Source: Balamuthia mandrillaris
Taxonomy: Eukaryota > Discosea > Longamoebia > Balamuthiidae
DNA length: 56,991 bases
Reading direction: 5' to 3'
NCBI GenBank assembly: GCA_031835245.1
Contig: JAVKOQ010000331.1
Span: forward strand, 1-56,991
How positions within the stretch are numbered: position 1 is the stretch's first letter; each line of letters opens with the position of its first letter. The notes under the pieces are model-generated. The model saw only the letters and a list, made by a program, of their open reading frames with translations, was not told the origin of the DNA and did no database searches. This document shows positions 11,837 through 23,226 of the stretch, piece after piece. The position numbers and the translations under genes are program-made.

Positions 11837-14800
11837 AAAAAAACTAGTGCAAAGTAAAAGACTTGCAAAGGCTGGCGAGCGAGGTCAGCCACCTCATCAG
11901 CAATTCAAAGCTCGAGGGCAAGGGGCTGCCCCTTCAACCCTTTGCTTGGGCTGCCATTCCTCTGTTCACCGACACGCTGGCCCTTCGCGCCACCGGCACT
12001 ATCAAGGTGGATCAGATAGTACCCATAAAGGGAGCCTTTGATGATGAAACCCTGTTCGATGTACTCAACAGCGAAAAGAAGGACTCTGCTCCGGTGCCCT
12101 TGGAGCTGAGAAGGGAGCCCAAGAGCAACATCAAAAGGGTCATAGCGGCATATATGGATTTGAATATCAGGCGGGTGAACGACGAGGTGGTGAAGAATTG
12201 TGTGGACTCTTCTTTCCTGCATGTTCATCCTTTCTCCCCTTCTTGTTCTGCTAAAGAGGTACACCGCATTTTCTTATTCTCCCTCCCTCTCTCACTCTCT
12301 CTCTCTCTCTCTCTCTCTTCTGCCCATATAAACGAGAAAGCTAAGCGCTGCTTTTCCAATAAAAAGATTATACGAGAGATTGACAGCTTTGAGCAGCGGC
12401 CAGAACCTTGCATATCCTACATCAACACCCTTTACGTCTACCCTGAAGTGCTGAACCTTCGCGCTCAGTCCAGCTACAATATCCAAGTGGAAGTTCGTCT
12501 CAAAGAAGGTGATGCAGATCCCGACAGCAATGACGGCTTAATGGTATTCCTCCATTGCTTCTTATTATTCTTCTTTCTTCTTAGTTGGTATGGCATAAAA
12601 AAACAAAAAAATAGCTCATATGTGGAAGAAGTTCTGGCCCTCGTTTCTTGCAAACGGGAGTCAGCTCTGTAACATTCCACGAGAAGAAGCCGCGATTTTA
12701 CGATGAGATAAAGGTCAAACTTCCCGGCAGACTTACCAACAAACACCATTTGCTGTTCTCTTTCTTTCATGTCAACCCTAACCCCAAGAAAGAGGCGCAA
12801 TTATGCCTCGGTCATGCTGTCCTTCCTTTGTTCTCTGAAGACTTGTAAGTCTCCCTTCCTTTCTTTGTTTCCATCCAGTAGTCTTACAATTGTTTTTCTT
12901 AAGCACCGTTTCCTGCGGAAGGTTCACGTTACCTGTAGTCAAGGAGTTGAAGAGTGGATACTTGGGTCCTCTTAAAGGCTTGATGGGAAAGGTTCGGTTT
13001 GGTTTTATGTTTTACATGCTTCGAAGCTTCTTGTTCTTATCCTTTTTCTCTTGTTTGTAATGACCATGAAACACACAGCACCAACAAACAAAATCGGAAC
13101 AAAGCTTTGCTGTGCAGACAAAGCTTTTGTCCTCGGTCTACCCACAAGACAAGCACCTTTGTCAGTTTGCTCAAATCATTCGCCATCCTCCGTTGGCCCG
13201 CAAGAAGTTGGAAATGATACACGGTCCAATGGACATCGAGTCTTGGAATTTTGCTTTGAAGAGCTCTGAATCGGTGCTTTTCTTTTCTCTCTTGCTTTAA
13301 CTTCTCTCTCTCATTCTCTCTCTCGCTCTCGCACTCTCCTTTCTATGCGTGTGCATCTTACGTGTTTCAAAAACAAAAGGAAATTCTTCGAGGTGTACAA
13401 AAGATAGATAAGCATACTTGCGTGAAGTTCATGCCTACTTTGCTCAACCAACTGTTCTGCATTCTCTGTACTCATGAAAATGCTGAACGTAGGAAAGATG
13501 CGATGCAAGGCATCATCCACGTGATAAAAAGGTAATGTTTTCTCCCTTGTTGTTGTTGTTGTTTTGCTTCTTGTTCTTCTTTCTTCTTCTTCTTCTTCTG
13601 CTTCCTCGGCTTTCGCTGGAATACACAACTCCTAACAGTATACAATTTCCGGTGTAGCGTGCAAGAGGAGGCCGGAGCGAAGAGCGACTACAGCCCAAGC
13701 CTTGCCAGTTATGCCAAATACATGTTCTCCAACGTGGCGGGCGCTCAGCACTACATCTACGAAGAGGTTTGCAAGTTTTGGTTGGCCCTACTGGAAAGCA
13801 AGCATCAGTTGATGAATGGATTCATGTGCAACCGCTTCTTGCTCGAAATCATTGCCAAGTCTATGGTCCTTAAGATCCATGCCACCGGAGAAATAAGTAT
13901 AATGCTCTTTGTCTCCTAAAATCTTCTCTCTGCTCTTACGTCGCTTCTTCATGAGTTTATTCATCTTTTATTCGTGGATTCGTTATTGACCTTCGTCACT
14001 CAAACCAAAAGGTGATGAAAGCACAAGAAGAACGCGTTTCTCGCCATCGTTCCACGAGAACCTGAGCAAGCTGGTGCGCACCCTCTTTGCTGGGTCTGGC
14101 ATGCAAAGCCTGGACGCCATTGCCAGCTTCCCTATCCTCCTCCGCAACCTCCTCTCCATCACCGACCGCGGTCTGGTCTTCAACATGATCTATCGCCACA
14201 TGAAAGCTGATCAGGCGCGTCTCGGCAAGTTCAAGTTCTTGCAAATCCTTTTGGACTATGAGCATTACATCCCATTGAACTTGCCTCGGCCGCAGCGCAT
14301 CACCTCTCTCGATGTGGACCAACTAATCAACGACTTTTGGAGTAATCACTTCTTGGCTGGCTTGCTGCTGAAGGAGGTGGAGGCCACGAGCAAGGATGAG
14401 AGTGCTGCACTGCGCACGCAGGGCATCATCACGCTGCGCAACATGCTCAAGAAGCACGACACGGACGAGCGTTACGCCTATGACGAGCAGGTCAAGTCTA
14501 GAATCGCTGACCTCTACTTCCCATACCTCCTCATCCTAATGGAGCGTATGGACGTGGTGTTGGTAGAGAAAGAGAAGGACGACTGGCTGCTATGCTTCAT
14601 CTACATTGTGAAGAACTGCAGCAAGGACCTGCTCAAGTCCTGGTGGAAGAGGGACACTCAGAAGAGACAGATCTCCTTCCTTCGCTTGCTCGCCAGCTGC
14701 TTGAAGGCGTTTGAGGCGGGCATGCAATGCGGCGGCGAGGTCTGCATGACCACGTTGGACGTGCTGATGGACTTTATGATCGACTTTGAGGAGGAGCTCA

Positions 14801-17138
14801 TCGCTCCCGGCAGCGAGCTCATCGGACCGGTGCTCACTGTGGTGCATCGCCTCCTGCAAGCCTCCTCCGAGTACTTTTTGAGCTGCCTCTATTCCTCCAT
14901 GCAGTTCATCGTGCATCGCTTCAAGAAGCCGCTGTTCCGCTATCCTGGCAATTCCAAGTTTTGCGAGATGCTTTCCTATGAAATCCTTCGGCACTGCAAC
15001 TTTAGGGACGTCGTTATTCGGACGAAAGCCAGTTCTTTGTTCTTCTTGCTTCTTAAGGTTCAGACCGTTCTTCCTCCTTTGTTATCGCTTCTTCTCTTGC
15101 TCTCTCTCTCTCTCTCTCATTCCCATTTCTTTTCTTTGCTGCTGTTTCAAACACCATCAGAAAAACTTTGAGGAAATGGGACACGTCTCCCGAATGAAGG
15201 TTCAATCTACAGTGGCAGTGTCTCGCCTTGTCGGCGGCGTCAAAGGTGCCTCTCAGAACCTAACCACGCTGCAGGGCTCCCTCAAGGCGGTGGGCGCCTT
15301 CTCCAAAAAGTTTTCCAAGCAGCAAAACGAGGAGTTTGCGGCGTTGGATGCCGAAGTGCAGGAGCTCATCAGCCGCATGTTCAGGCTCATCAACTACAGC
15401 GCCAAGATAGCGGAGAACATGCATGACCCTGAGACCACTGCCGACCTATACCTCAAGATCTCTGATGATTACTTTGACTCGCCTGACTTGCGCGTGCGGT
15501 GGTTGGAGAATTTGTCAGAGTTTCAGGTTACGGTTAGTTTTGCTTTCCTTCTTTCTTAGTTGTTGTTGGTGTCGTTGTTGTTCTTCTTTGTTTCTCTCTT
15601 TCTTACTTTATCTTCTGAACGAACGAAACAAATGGCAGCAAAATAACTTGGAAGAGGCTGCTCAATGCAAGCTACACGTGGCGGCACTGGTGGAGCAATA
15701 CCTCATCCGCTCTGGCAAGCTCAAGATCAGCGACGTGAACTTCTCCTCCATCGCCCCCAACGTCAAGACCGAGGTGAGCCTCCCCGACATCGAGGACGAT
15801 GGCAACGAGGAGGACGGCCCATTCCAAGACTTGGGACGGTGGAGCATCAACGGGCTGACCTCGTTGTTGAAGGAGGCCTCCTCCCTGTTGCAACAGGCCA
15901 AGTCCTATGAGCTGTGCATAGAGGTGTTGATGCTGCTGACGGCGCTCTACAAGTCGGAGAGAAAGTATGAGGACTTGATCAACACGCTGGACCACTTTAA
16001 GGCCATGACCAAGACCTTGGTTGAAGCTGTACGTGGCATTCTACCTGCATCTTTTTTTTTTTTGAGAACCAACCAAACACTAAACAACAAACCAGAACAA
16101 GGACCTTCGCATCTTCCCGACATACTTTCGGGTGGGTTTCTACGGCCGTCGCTTCGAGGACCTGGACGGGCGGGAGTTCATCTACCGGGTGCCCGGAGAG
16201 ACGCGCCTCGGCCACATCCAAAACCAGCTCAAGCAGAAGCACTGCAGCAAAGTGGGCGGCAACCTTGACAACGTGGTCATCCTCCAGAACAAGACGGTGG
16301 ATCCCGCCAAGTTCGAGGCGGATAAGGTCTACATTCAGATCGGAGGGGTGGATGCCTACTTCCCCCCGGAGGAGGCCGCCTTTAGGGTTACTCCCCATGA
16401 GACCAACTTTGGAATCAGTTACACCTCTCTCTCTCTCTCTCTCTCTCTTCTCCTCTTTGTCTATGTTTCAGCTGCTCATGACATTCATGTCTTGTATGAA
16501 CGTTAGGTCAATTCATATTTGAGAGCGGCTTTACAGAGTCGGGAAAGAACGTGGCGACCGGTTTGGGCAAGCAGCAGAAGAAGAAGATCATCTTCACGAC
16601 GGCCCTTTCGTTCCCCTACATGAAGAGCCGCTTGGACGTGACCAGCACCACCACCGTCATCTTGACCCCCCTGGAGAACGCCATCGAGCTGCTGGAGGGA
16701 AGAGTGCAGGCCCTCCGGTCACAACTTAGCATGAACCCGCCTCGTCTGAACGCCCTGCAGAGCGTCATTCAAGGCAGCGTTGTTACAAGTTTGTTTCTTT
16801 CTTTCTTCTTTTGCTTCTCTCCTGTCCTCCCCATGCCGCTTTCTCATTTCTATTTCACTTCACAAAACCAAAAAGTGGTGAACGAAGGCCCGTTGAAGAT
16901 TTGCGAGATCTTCTTGCCGCCAGACGCGGTGGATGAGAGCGGCCAAAAGTACGACCAAGCAAAGATCCTCGTCCTGAAGGAAAAGATGAGGGCCTTTGTG
17001 AAGATGTGCGGCTTTGCCATCAAGCTCAACAAGTCGCTCATCTCCGCCGAACACATTCCCTTCCAGAACATGGTGGAGAAGAGATACGAAACCTTGAAGG
17101 AGACAGTGGAGGAGATCTTGGCCATGACTCCTGGATAA
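7680..17138 (+). CDS. DOCK-family Rho GTPase exchange factor (zizimin-like)
   Basis: Sixteen exons: 7680-10991, 11081-11223, 11340-11667, 11848-12258, 12367-12543, 12615-12844, 12904-12991, 13118-13273, 13380-13531, 13658-13896, 14012-15057, 15161-15526, 15639-16028, 16096-16417, 16507-16788, 16876-17138. They encode 2634 residues, all joins in frame. DOCK proteins load GTP on Rac/Cdc42 through the DHR-2 domain. Residues 1-1100 (exon 1) are mostly Ser/Pro/Glu low complexity, with one conserved island near 633-715 (DWSDFEERAAAKEVL). EPLFCSLSLYDVSTKEKISE and a C2-type DHR-1 (about 1410-1560, LYVYPEVLNLR) follow. DHR-2 fills exons 12-16 (GFYGRRFEDLDGREFIYR; IFESGFTESGK; QGSVVTMVNEGPL). Exon 2 could start at 11087 instead of 11081. 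Exon 12 could end at 15532. The intron at 12259-12366 is 108 bp without stops, so retention would keep frame. Many introns contain (CT)n. Confidence 0.92.
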
Positions 17139-17499
17139 CTCTAACTTCGCTCCCTCTCTCTCCCCCTCTCTCTCTCTCGCTCTCTCTCTCTGACTTGTGT
17201 TCTTTGGTCTCCTTTTTTATTTGTTTGTAATCAAAAACTGTTCTTTTTTCGTTGCTTCCCTTTTGGTGCGTTACATCTGCGAACGTGCATTACGGACCTA
17301 TATTAGCTTTACAGCAGATTTATTGCAGCAGAAAATTCCAATGGTTTTCTCGCGTTCATATCGTTAGCCCAAGAATGAATATCAAGCAGATGAGCTTCAT
17401 ACTGAACGTTTGAAAAAAGGGCTTTCAGCTTACGAAGTTTCGGAGAGGGGACAAACCAAACGACATGCGTTTACCTTTAGCGACGATCCTTCCACAAAC
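17139..17499 (+). other. DOCK 3' end and upstream region of the YDG gene
   Basis: Directly after the DOCK stop is a (CT)n-rich stretch (about 17153-17192), probably 3' UTR. The rest holds no gene. It leads into the TATA-bearing promoter of the next gene. Confidence 0.45.
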
Positions 17500-17507
17500 T
17501 ATAAATA
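17500..17507 (+). promoter_or_regulatory. TATA box of the YDG-repeat gene
   Basis: TATAAATA 113 bases upstream of the ATG, followed by a C/A-rich leader (repeated CAACAAAC-type words) with little G. This is the clearest TATA box in the window, and the downstream gene is intronless. Both fit a strongly and simply expressed gene. Confidence 0.6.
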
Positions 17508-17619
17508 ATTCATCCCTCTTCTCTCGTTTTCTTCTCTCACCAACAACTAACAACAAACCAACCAAACCAACAAGCAAAAACAACAAAGCAAACAGCTCTT
17601 TCAAAACAACAACCAAAAG

Positions 17620-18846
17620 ATGAGAAAGAACTGGAATGGAGCATTGCTGGCCGGATTGGTCCTTTACATGGCCATCATTCTTGCTGAGGCCTCCTCAAAG
17701 TACGACGGCGGCGACATCTACGATGGCAAAGACGACATCAACGTCTGCCCCAAGTGCTTCTCCACTCGCCTTCGTTCCACTCGCAGCGGACGCACCGTCG
17801 GCCGAGTCTTTGTGCGCAACGACGACGACTTCCTTTGGGTCACCTTCCGCGGAGAGGAAAGATGGAAGCTGAACCGCATTGCTCTTCACATTGGCAGCCA
17901 TTTTTGCGAAATCCCCAGGATCCGCTTCCACGATAACCACTATGGCGGCGGCGACATCTACGATGGCAACTACGACGGCGGCAACATCTATGACGGCAAG
18001 TATGATGGCGGCAACATCTACGATGGCAACTACGACGGTGGCAACATCTATGATGGCAAGTATGATGGTGGCAACATCTACGATGGCAACTACGACGGTG
18101 GCAACATCTATGACGGCAAGTATGATGGCGGCAACATCTATGATGGCAACTACGACGGTGGCAACATCTATGACGGCAAGTATGATGGCGGCAACATCTA
18201 TGATGGCAAGTATGATGGCGGCAACATCTACGATGGACTCTATGACGGGGGTGATATCTACGATGGTAAGTTCGACGGAAACATCTTCGACAACAAGCAC
18301 AAGGACATCATCATAAAGAACAATTTCGTGCCTGACCTTCGCGACTTCCGCTGGAAGGCCAGGTTGGATAACGTCAGGTCCTTCACCATCAAGATCAAGT
18401 TGGACAGCATCCGCGGCCTTCACTGCGGAAGGAACATCGTCGTTGCTGCCTTTGCCGAGGTGGTGAGGACCAGGGACGGATACATCGTCGAGAGGGCACA
18501 CGCCTGGGGCGCCGGTGTCAAGTTCTCTCACAAGACCGCTGCCTCTTACTTCACCTACTTTGTGTGCTGCCGCAAACGAGGCGGTGATATCTATGACGGC
18601 GACGACATCTACGATGGCGGCTACGATGGCGGCGATGTCTACGATGGACGTTACGACGAGAACATCTATGATGACCTCTACGATGGCCGCTACGACGGTG
18701 GCGATATCTACGATGGACGCTACGACGGTGGCAACGTCTACGATGGCAGATACGATGGCGGCGACGTCTACGATGGACGCTATGACGGTGGCGATGTCTA
18801 CGATGGCGGAAACGTCTACGCCGGTGGAGGCGTAAGCAGCTACTAA
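17620..18846 (+). CDS. secreted YDG-repeat protein with a split beta domain
   Basis: Intronless, 408 residues. A basic then hydrophobic N-terminus (LLAGLVLYMAIILAEA) looks like a signal peptide with cleavage near residue 25. Two repeat blocks of a 10-residue unit, YDGGNIYDGK or close variants, lie at about 108-224 and 321-405. Between and before them are two non-repetitive pieces, about 42-106 (starts VCPKCFSTRL, has VGRVFVRNDDDFLWVTF) and about 225-320 (FRWKARLDNVRSFTIKI, then AHAWGAGVKF and ASYFTYFVCC). Together they resemble the two halves of one beta-sandwich domain found in secreted proteins, marked by VGxVxVxND, then WxL, then AWGxG and YFxY. The repeat block would therefore sit inside the fold. 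Paired Cys in both halves fit an extracellular protein. Function is not known; a wall or matrix role is a guess. A TATA box and A/C-rich leader precede it. Confidence 0.85.
   Translation: MRKNWNGALLAGLVLYMAIILAEASSKYDGGDIYDGKDDINVCPKCFSTRLRSTRSGRTVGRVFVRNDDDFLWVTFRGEERWKLNRIALHIGSHFCEIPRIRFHDNHYGGGDIYDGNYDGGNIYDGKYDGGNIYDGNYDGGNIYDGKYDGGNIYDGNYDGGNIYDGKYDGGNIYDGNYDGGNIYDGKYDGGNIYDGKYDGGNIYDGLYDGGDIYDGKFDGNIFDNKHKDIIIKNNFVPDLRDFRWKARLDNVRSFTIKIKLDSIRGLHCGRNIVVAAFAEVVRTRDGYIVERAHAWGAGVKFSHKTAASYFTYFVCCRKRGGDIYDGDDIYDGGYDGGDVYDGRYDENIYDDLYDGRYDGGDIYDGRYDGGNVYDGRYDGGDVYDGRYDGGDVYDGGNVYAGGGVSSY
17941..18280 (+). repeat. 30-bp coding tandem repeat, YDG block 1
   Basis: About eleven near-identical 30-bp units coding YDGGNIYDG(K/N). 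Units alternate K and N at the last position and differ mainly at third codon positions, so the array is under protein-level constraint or is still being homogenised. A second, more varied block lies at about 18583-18826. Confidence 0.85.
18583..18826 (+). repeat. coding tandem repeat, YDG block 2
   Basis: Units of 24-36 bp coding YDGGDVYDGR, YDENIYDDL and similar. It is more diverged than block 1, with Arg and Val/Ile variation, which suggests an older or less homogenised array. Confidence 0.8.
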
Positions 18847-18987
18847 GCGGTCCACTCCAGCTTTTTTTTTCCCCACCCCACCCCAAGGCTTGCTTTAAAG
18901 CCTATTCTTTTTTTTTCTTTTTCATAGGGAAGAGATCTCTTCTTTGTTTATACTTTAAGTTTAGTTTTTTTTCGTTTTTTTTTTGAC

Positions 18988-18993
18988 AATAAA
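18988..18993 (+). terminator. candidate poly(A) signal of the YDG gene
   Basis: AATAAA 142 bases past the stop and 8 bases before the end of the convergent NEPRO coding region. Confidence 0.35.
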
Positions 18994-19000
18994 AAAAGAA

Positions 19001-20238
19001 TCACTTAGCAATACTCGCTTTCTGCTTTGTCTTTTTCTTCTTCTTGTTTTTGCCGTTTGCGGTGTTGTTGCTGTTGAGAGGAGCGAGAGAAGCGATAGGG
19101 ACCGTCTTTGGAGGCGGAGCTGGAGTTGGCTTGCTGAAGGAAGGCACCAGAGATGCAAATATATCATCAATGCCCTTCTTGGAGCGCGCGTTTGGTTTGT
19201 TGTTATTTGTCCTCGGTTTGGTTTTAGGAGCTGTAATGGAGACAGTAGAAGTAGCAGAGGATGAAGGAGTAGTGGCGACCACCGAAGAAGAAGAGGAAGA
19301 AGAAGAAGGAGGAGGAGGAGGTGAGTCGAAGAAAGCGAGCGAGGGCACGGTGGATGAGAGGAAGGAAGGGGTTTCTTCTGCGTCTGATCTGAACTTTTTT
19401 GTTTTTTTCTTGGGTTGTGTGTCATCCGTAAGTGGAGTCGAAGCCGCAACAGAAGCGAAGTCAGAAGAACTTTGGTCATCAGGGAGTTTTCGTTTATGTT
19501 TTGTTGCTGTGGTTGCTTCTGTTTCTTGGCTTTTCTCCTCGTTGTTTGTTCGTTGTATTTGTTCGTCGTTCGTTGCCTTAAGATGTTGTTCTAAAGTGCC
19601 AGGAAGAGGACCAAGAATATTGTGAAACGGTTGGGTCAAGGCCATGAACGTTTTTGAGGATTGCTGAGAGGAAGAAGCGGAAGAAGGTGGCAAGTACGCT
19701 TTACAGCGAAACAAGAGATTGTATAGCAGAGAGTGAGCGGTCAGAAGAGTCTCTTGCAAGAGGGTATGAATACGAGCTAAGCAGCTCAACACCGTCACTG
19801 CAAAACTCATAAAGTAGGTCTGTTGTAAAAGACCCAACAAATATCTGTTGTTACGAAGATACAAATGAAATGTATGGTGAGAGAAAGAAGCAACGAGACA
19901 CCAAGGATTAAGTTCAGAGAGAGAGAGAGAGAGAGAGAGAGAACAGGAAAGCAAGAGCATAAAATAATAGAGCATAAAATAAGCAGCAACGTGGAAGAGA
20001 GGTACGAACGGAGAGGCCTCAATGATGGCTGTGATGACGGATTGCGTTAGAGTGGCATAGCCTAACAACCAATACAACGTGCAGTCCAGTTCTTGGCACG
20101 TTGGCAGCCGCCTTCCTTTATTGTTGTTTTTTGCATCTTTCCTATTGGTATTGCACGGCACGAACCAAAAAAAAAAGAGAATAAAAATAAGAAGAAACGA
20201 AAAAAGAAGAGAAGAGAAGAAGAAGGAGGGAGAGAGAA

Positions 20239-20280
<42 letters not shown>

Positions 20281-20773
20281 GCGTACAAGGTAGGACCGAG
20301 TCCGTTTTCGATAGCGGCGAGGAAGGTAAGGAAGTTCAGCGATTGAAGTTTTCTCAGATGTTTTTTCACCTTTGTTCATTCAACACGAGAGAGAGAGAGA
20401 GCAAAGAAGGGAGAAGAGCACAGGAAAGGGGGAGTACTTTGTTCAAACGGTGCCAGTGAGGCGATCGGTTGTGCTGGTTCTTGTTCTTGTACATCAGCTT
20501 CTCGAACAACCACTTCTCGTTCCACAGCACGCACAAGCTGCGCTCCAGCTGGTCCCTCTCTCTCAGCCGCTTCACCTCGGCAACAAAGAAGGCGGCGGAG
20601 CGGCGGTAGTCCGCCGTCTCTTGCGCTCCGATGGAGCGCCCGGCGGCGTCGGACCAACTGTCGGCTAATAAACGGCCGTGTGGGCCTTCCTTCCCGTTGG
20701 GGTCTTGGTAGACGGCAACGAGCGACTCCGCAAGGCAGTGCAGCGCATGTTGAAGCACTGCCGCCGACACCAT
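19001..20773 (-). CDS. NEPRO: NEPRO/Rmp1-like nucleolar protein
   Basis: Four exons on the minus strand, 20773-20438, 20369-20287, 20141-20010 and 19844-19001, give 464 residues. Family members are nucleolar proteins linked to RNase MRP and pre-rRNA processing. The N-terminal domain is recognised by a Leu-rich helix pair around LWNEKWLFEKLMYKNKNQH (residues about 85-103), ELDCTLYWLLGYATL, and YFMSFAVTVLSCLARI, with the spacing of the NEPRO N-terminal family. The C-terminal 200 residues are Ser/Pro/Thr/Asn-rich with several basic clusters, ending in KKKKKTKQK, which fits nucleolar targeting. Intron 3 uses a GTTCGT donor, chosen because it alone keeps the YLLGLLQQTY segment between conserved blocks in frame. 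Exon 3 could begin a few codons later. Introns carry (CT)n on the sense strand. It shares a 282-bp promoter with MCM10. Confidence 0.78.
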
Positions 20774-21055
20774 CTCTCTTTTTCTTTCTTCTTTGTTTAT
20801 TACACCGTGACGACACGAAAAGTAAAACCACAAAAAAAAGTAGTTCAAACGGAGTCGAACGCGTGGCATGCTCACGGCTCAAAAAAAAACGTAGTGTAGG
20901 TCTCCCGGAGTCGAACGCGCGGCTCTAGTTCATAAGCAAAAAAAAAAAGGTCGCTTGATGGAGTCGAACGCGCGGCTTACATTTTGGCGGGAAAATGCAG
21001 CCAAAGAATAACGAATACAAGACTAACGAGAAAGACAAACATAAAACAAACCTAA
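20774..21055. promoter_or_regulatory. divergent NEPRO / MCM10 promoter with three GTTCGACTCC copies
   Basis: Between divergent start codons lie three copies of GGAGTCGAACGC (on the plus strand at about 20850, 20909 and 20959). On the minus strand each reads GCGTTCGACTCC and is followed within 9-22 bases by a run of 8 or more T. The core fits the Pol III B-box consensus GWTCRANNC. I do not see a full tRNA cloverleaf around any copy. Confidence 0.5.
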
Positions 21056-23177
21056 ATGGAGGTGGTAAGCGCGCAAGAAGAGACGAGACCATGTTCTGCG
21101 AACGAACCAACCGCGGTGGCAGAACAAGGCTGTTTTAGAAAACGAAGAAAGTTGGATGAAGACGGCAAAGCGGAAGGCAACAACAATGACACCATCGATT
21201 CCGAACCTGCCATTTCTTCTTTCTCTTCTTCTTGTTCTTCTTCTTCTTCTTCTTCTTCTTCTTCTTCTTCTTCTTCATTGCGTTATGTACCTCGTGGCAA
21301 AAGGAAACGGGCAGAAGAAACCGAAGAGGCACAGCAGAACGCCGCGGACGCCGGCTTTTCCCACTCCATGACGATGGCGCGGCGGCGATACCTGCACAAC
21401 AAGCACCGCCAGCCCCACTTTGACCCGAGCGGTCCTTTCCCGATGCAACCGCAGCAACAACAGCGAAGACCACAGAACACAGGGTCCGATGCTTCTGCCT
21501 CTTCTTCCTATTCTTTGGAACCTGCAGGTCAGGAAGGCACCAGCTCTTTCGCTGGCATTCGCCTCCGGTTTGTTTGCTTCTCTCTCTTTCTTCTTGCTCC
21601 TTTGTTGGTCCTTCTTCCTTTGTTTCTCACATGCTTTATTTAAAAGTACGCAAGAAGGACTTACAGCAGAACATGTCGCCACAGCTTTGGAAGGAAGACA
21701 GGTCGTGCCTCTCTCCTCCCTCTCCTCCTTTGTCAGACGGAGACAACACGAGAACGAGCACTGTCGTTGGGCAACCTTTGGCCTTCTTTGTCTTCCTCAT
21801 CCACATCAACAAAGCAACGGCAACGGCAATGGCAACGGCAACGACAACGACAACGTTGGAGCAACATTGCGTCACGCAACTCGACCCAAACAAAGAAACG
21901 CAACAAAGCAGGAAACAAACAACAACACCAACAATAATAACCACAACAAAGAAAACGAGACGCAGAAGGAGAAGGTAAAGAAAACGAAGAAGAAAGAGAA
22001 GGAATCGAGGTTAAAGTATAAGGTGTGGCAAGTGACGGACCTTGCTGGCACCGTCATGTCTGTTTTTCTTGTCGGCAGTGCAGCTGAATGTGAGCTGGCT
22101 GAAACGTTCAAGGAAGGAGCTCTCGTGCTCCTTCTCAATCCCATCGTCTTGCGAACCAAATTGGTTTTTTGTTTCTCCTCTCATTCTCCTCTCCTCTTTC
22201 TCTTCTTCTAGAAAGTTAACCAAACCAAACCAAACATGATGACAAAACAGGGCAATGGAATGGCTTGTTGCCTCAAACGAGTAACAGCACAACAGTGCCT
22301 TCCTCTGGGCACGGTGTTGGAATGGGGTCGCTGCAGAGGTGATCCATCCTCCAACCAAGAGCTCACTGCCAACAAGAGCGATTGTCCCGTCATTATCGAC
22401 AAGTACGTATCTGCTTCTTTCGTTTTGGTCTTCTTCTTCTTCATCTTCGTTTTCCTCTCCTTCTTCGTCTGTTAATAACAAAAAAAAAAAAGGAGGAAAG
22501 GTCAATACTGTAAATATCACATGGGGGTTACCTACAACAAAGTTCGGTCCAGCCGAATGGAGTTCAACAACGGGTTTGGCGGTAAGAGCCAGGAGCACCT
22601 CCCGCAAGGCCCTTCTCTTCGCAACCTCTCGCAAGGCTGCTCCACGTTCTTCCTCGATGGATGGTTGTTGTCCACCTCTGCTTCTGCGTCTTCGTCATCT
22701 TCTTCGTTGGGAGAACGTGAAGATGGAGCGTCGTCGTCTTCGTCTTCAAGTTCTTCTTTGTCTCGTCGGTTGCGGAGGAAGGGAAGCAGCAACAACGAAG
22801 CACTGTTGGGAGATCGTTTTAGGTTGGCTTGCTCGCTCATTTGCTCACTTGCTTTTTTCTCATCTACTCTTGAAAAACATAACAGAGAGTTATTGGATCA
22901 AGATTCAGCAGGTGCACGTAACCTTCGAGTCCTCTTCTTTGGCGAAGAGCCAGAAGAAGATCAAGCCGAAAAGAAGCAGAAAACGCTGATGATGGGACCT
23001 CCTCTTCTTCACCAGCACCTTGAAAAAGAAAAGAAGGCAGAAAGAAAGGAAGAAAAGGAGAAAGAGAAAGAGAAACCAGAAGTGGAGAGCGAATGTGTGA
23101 TCATCGATAGAAACTTTGTGCCAAAGTTGAGGCCGGATGATGGAGAAGAAGATGGAATGATTCAACTAATTTTTTGA
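21056..23177 (+). CDS. MCM10: MCM10 DNA replication factor
   Basis: Five exons, 21056-21567, 21647-22163, 22212-22402, 22493-22822 and 22886-23177, give 613 residues. MCM10 binds the CMG helicase, DNA polymerase alpha and single-stranded DNA at origins and forks. The first 290 residues are low complexity (a (TTC)n-coded Ser run, Gln, Asn/Gly repeats, a Lys-rich stretch). The OB fold starts near residue 291 (YKVWQVTDLAGTVMSVFLVG, then EGALVLLLNPIVL). The zinc finger follows with ligands C384, C401, C413 and H416 (WGRCRGD, GQYCKYHM), and then YNKVRSSRMEFNNGFGG, as in the family. The C-terminus is Lys/Glu-rich. It is shorter than animal MCM10, and the vertebrate C-terminal zinc domain is not seen. 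The last intron (63 bp, no stop) is optional in frame terms. Its stop lies 49 bp from that of Aquarius. Confidence 0.85.
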
Positions 23178-23226
23178 GTAAAAATACTTTTTGTCTTGTT
23201 AGTAAGGAAAGAAAAAAGAAAGCAAG

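Noticed and set aside
17695-18876. 393-residue minus-strand frame opposite the YDG gene (repeated VDVATVV)
   Set aside because: It mirrors the 30-bp repeat, whose lack of stop codons on both strands explains it. The plus frame has the signal peptide and family features.
20850-20980. tRNA genes around the three GTTCGACTCC motifs
   Set aside because: The five-pair T stem, anticodon arm and acceptor stem cannot be formed around any copy.
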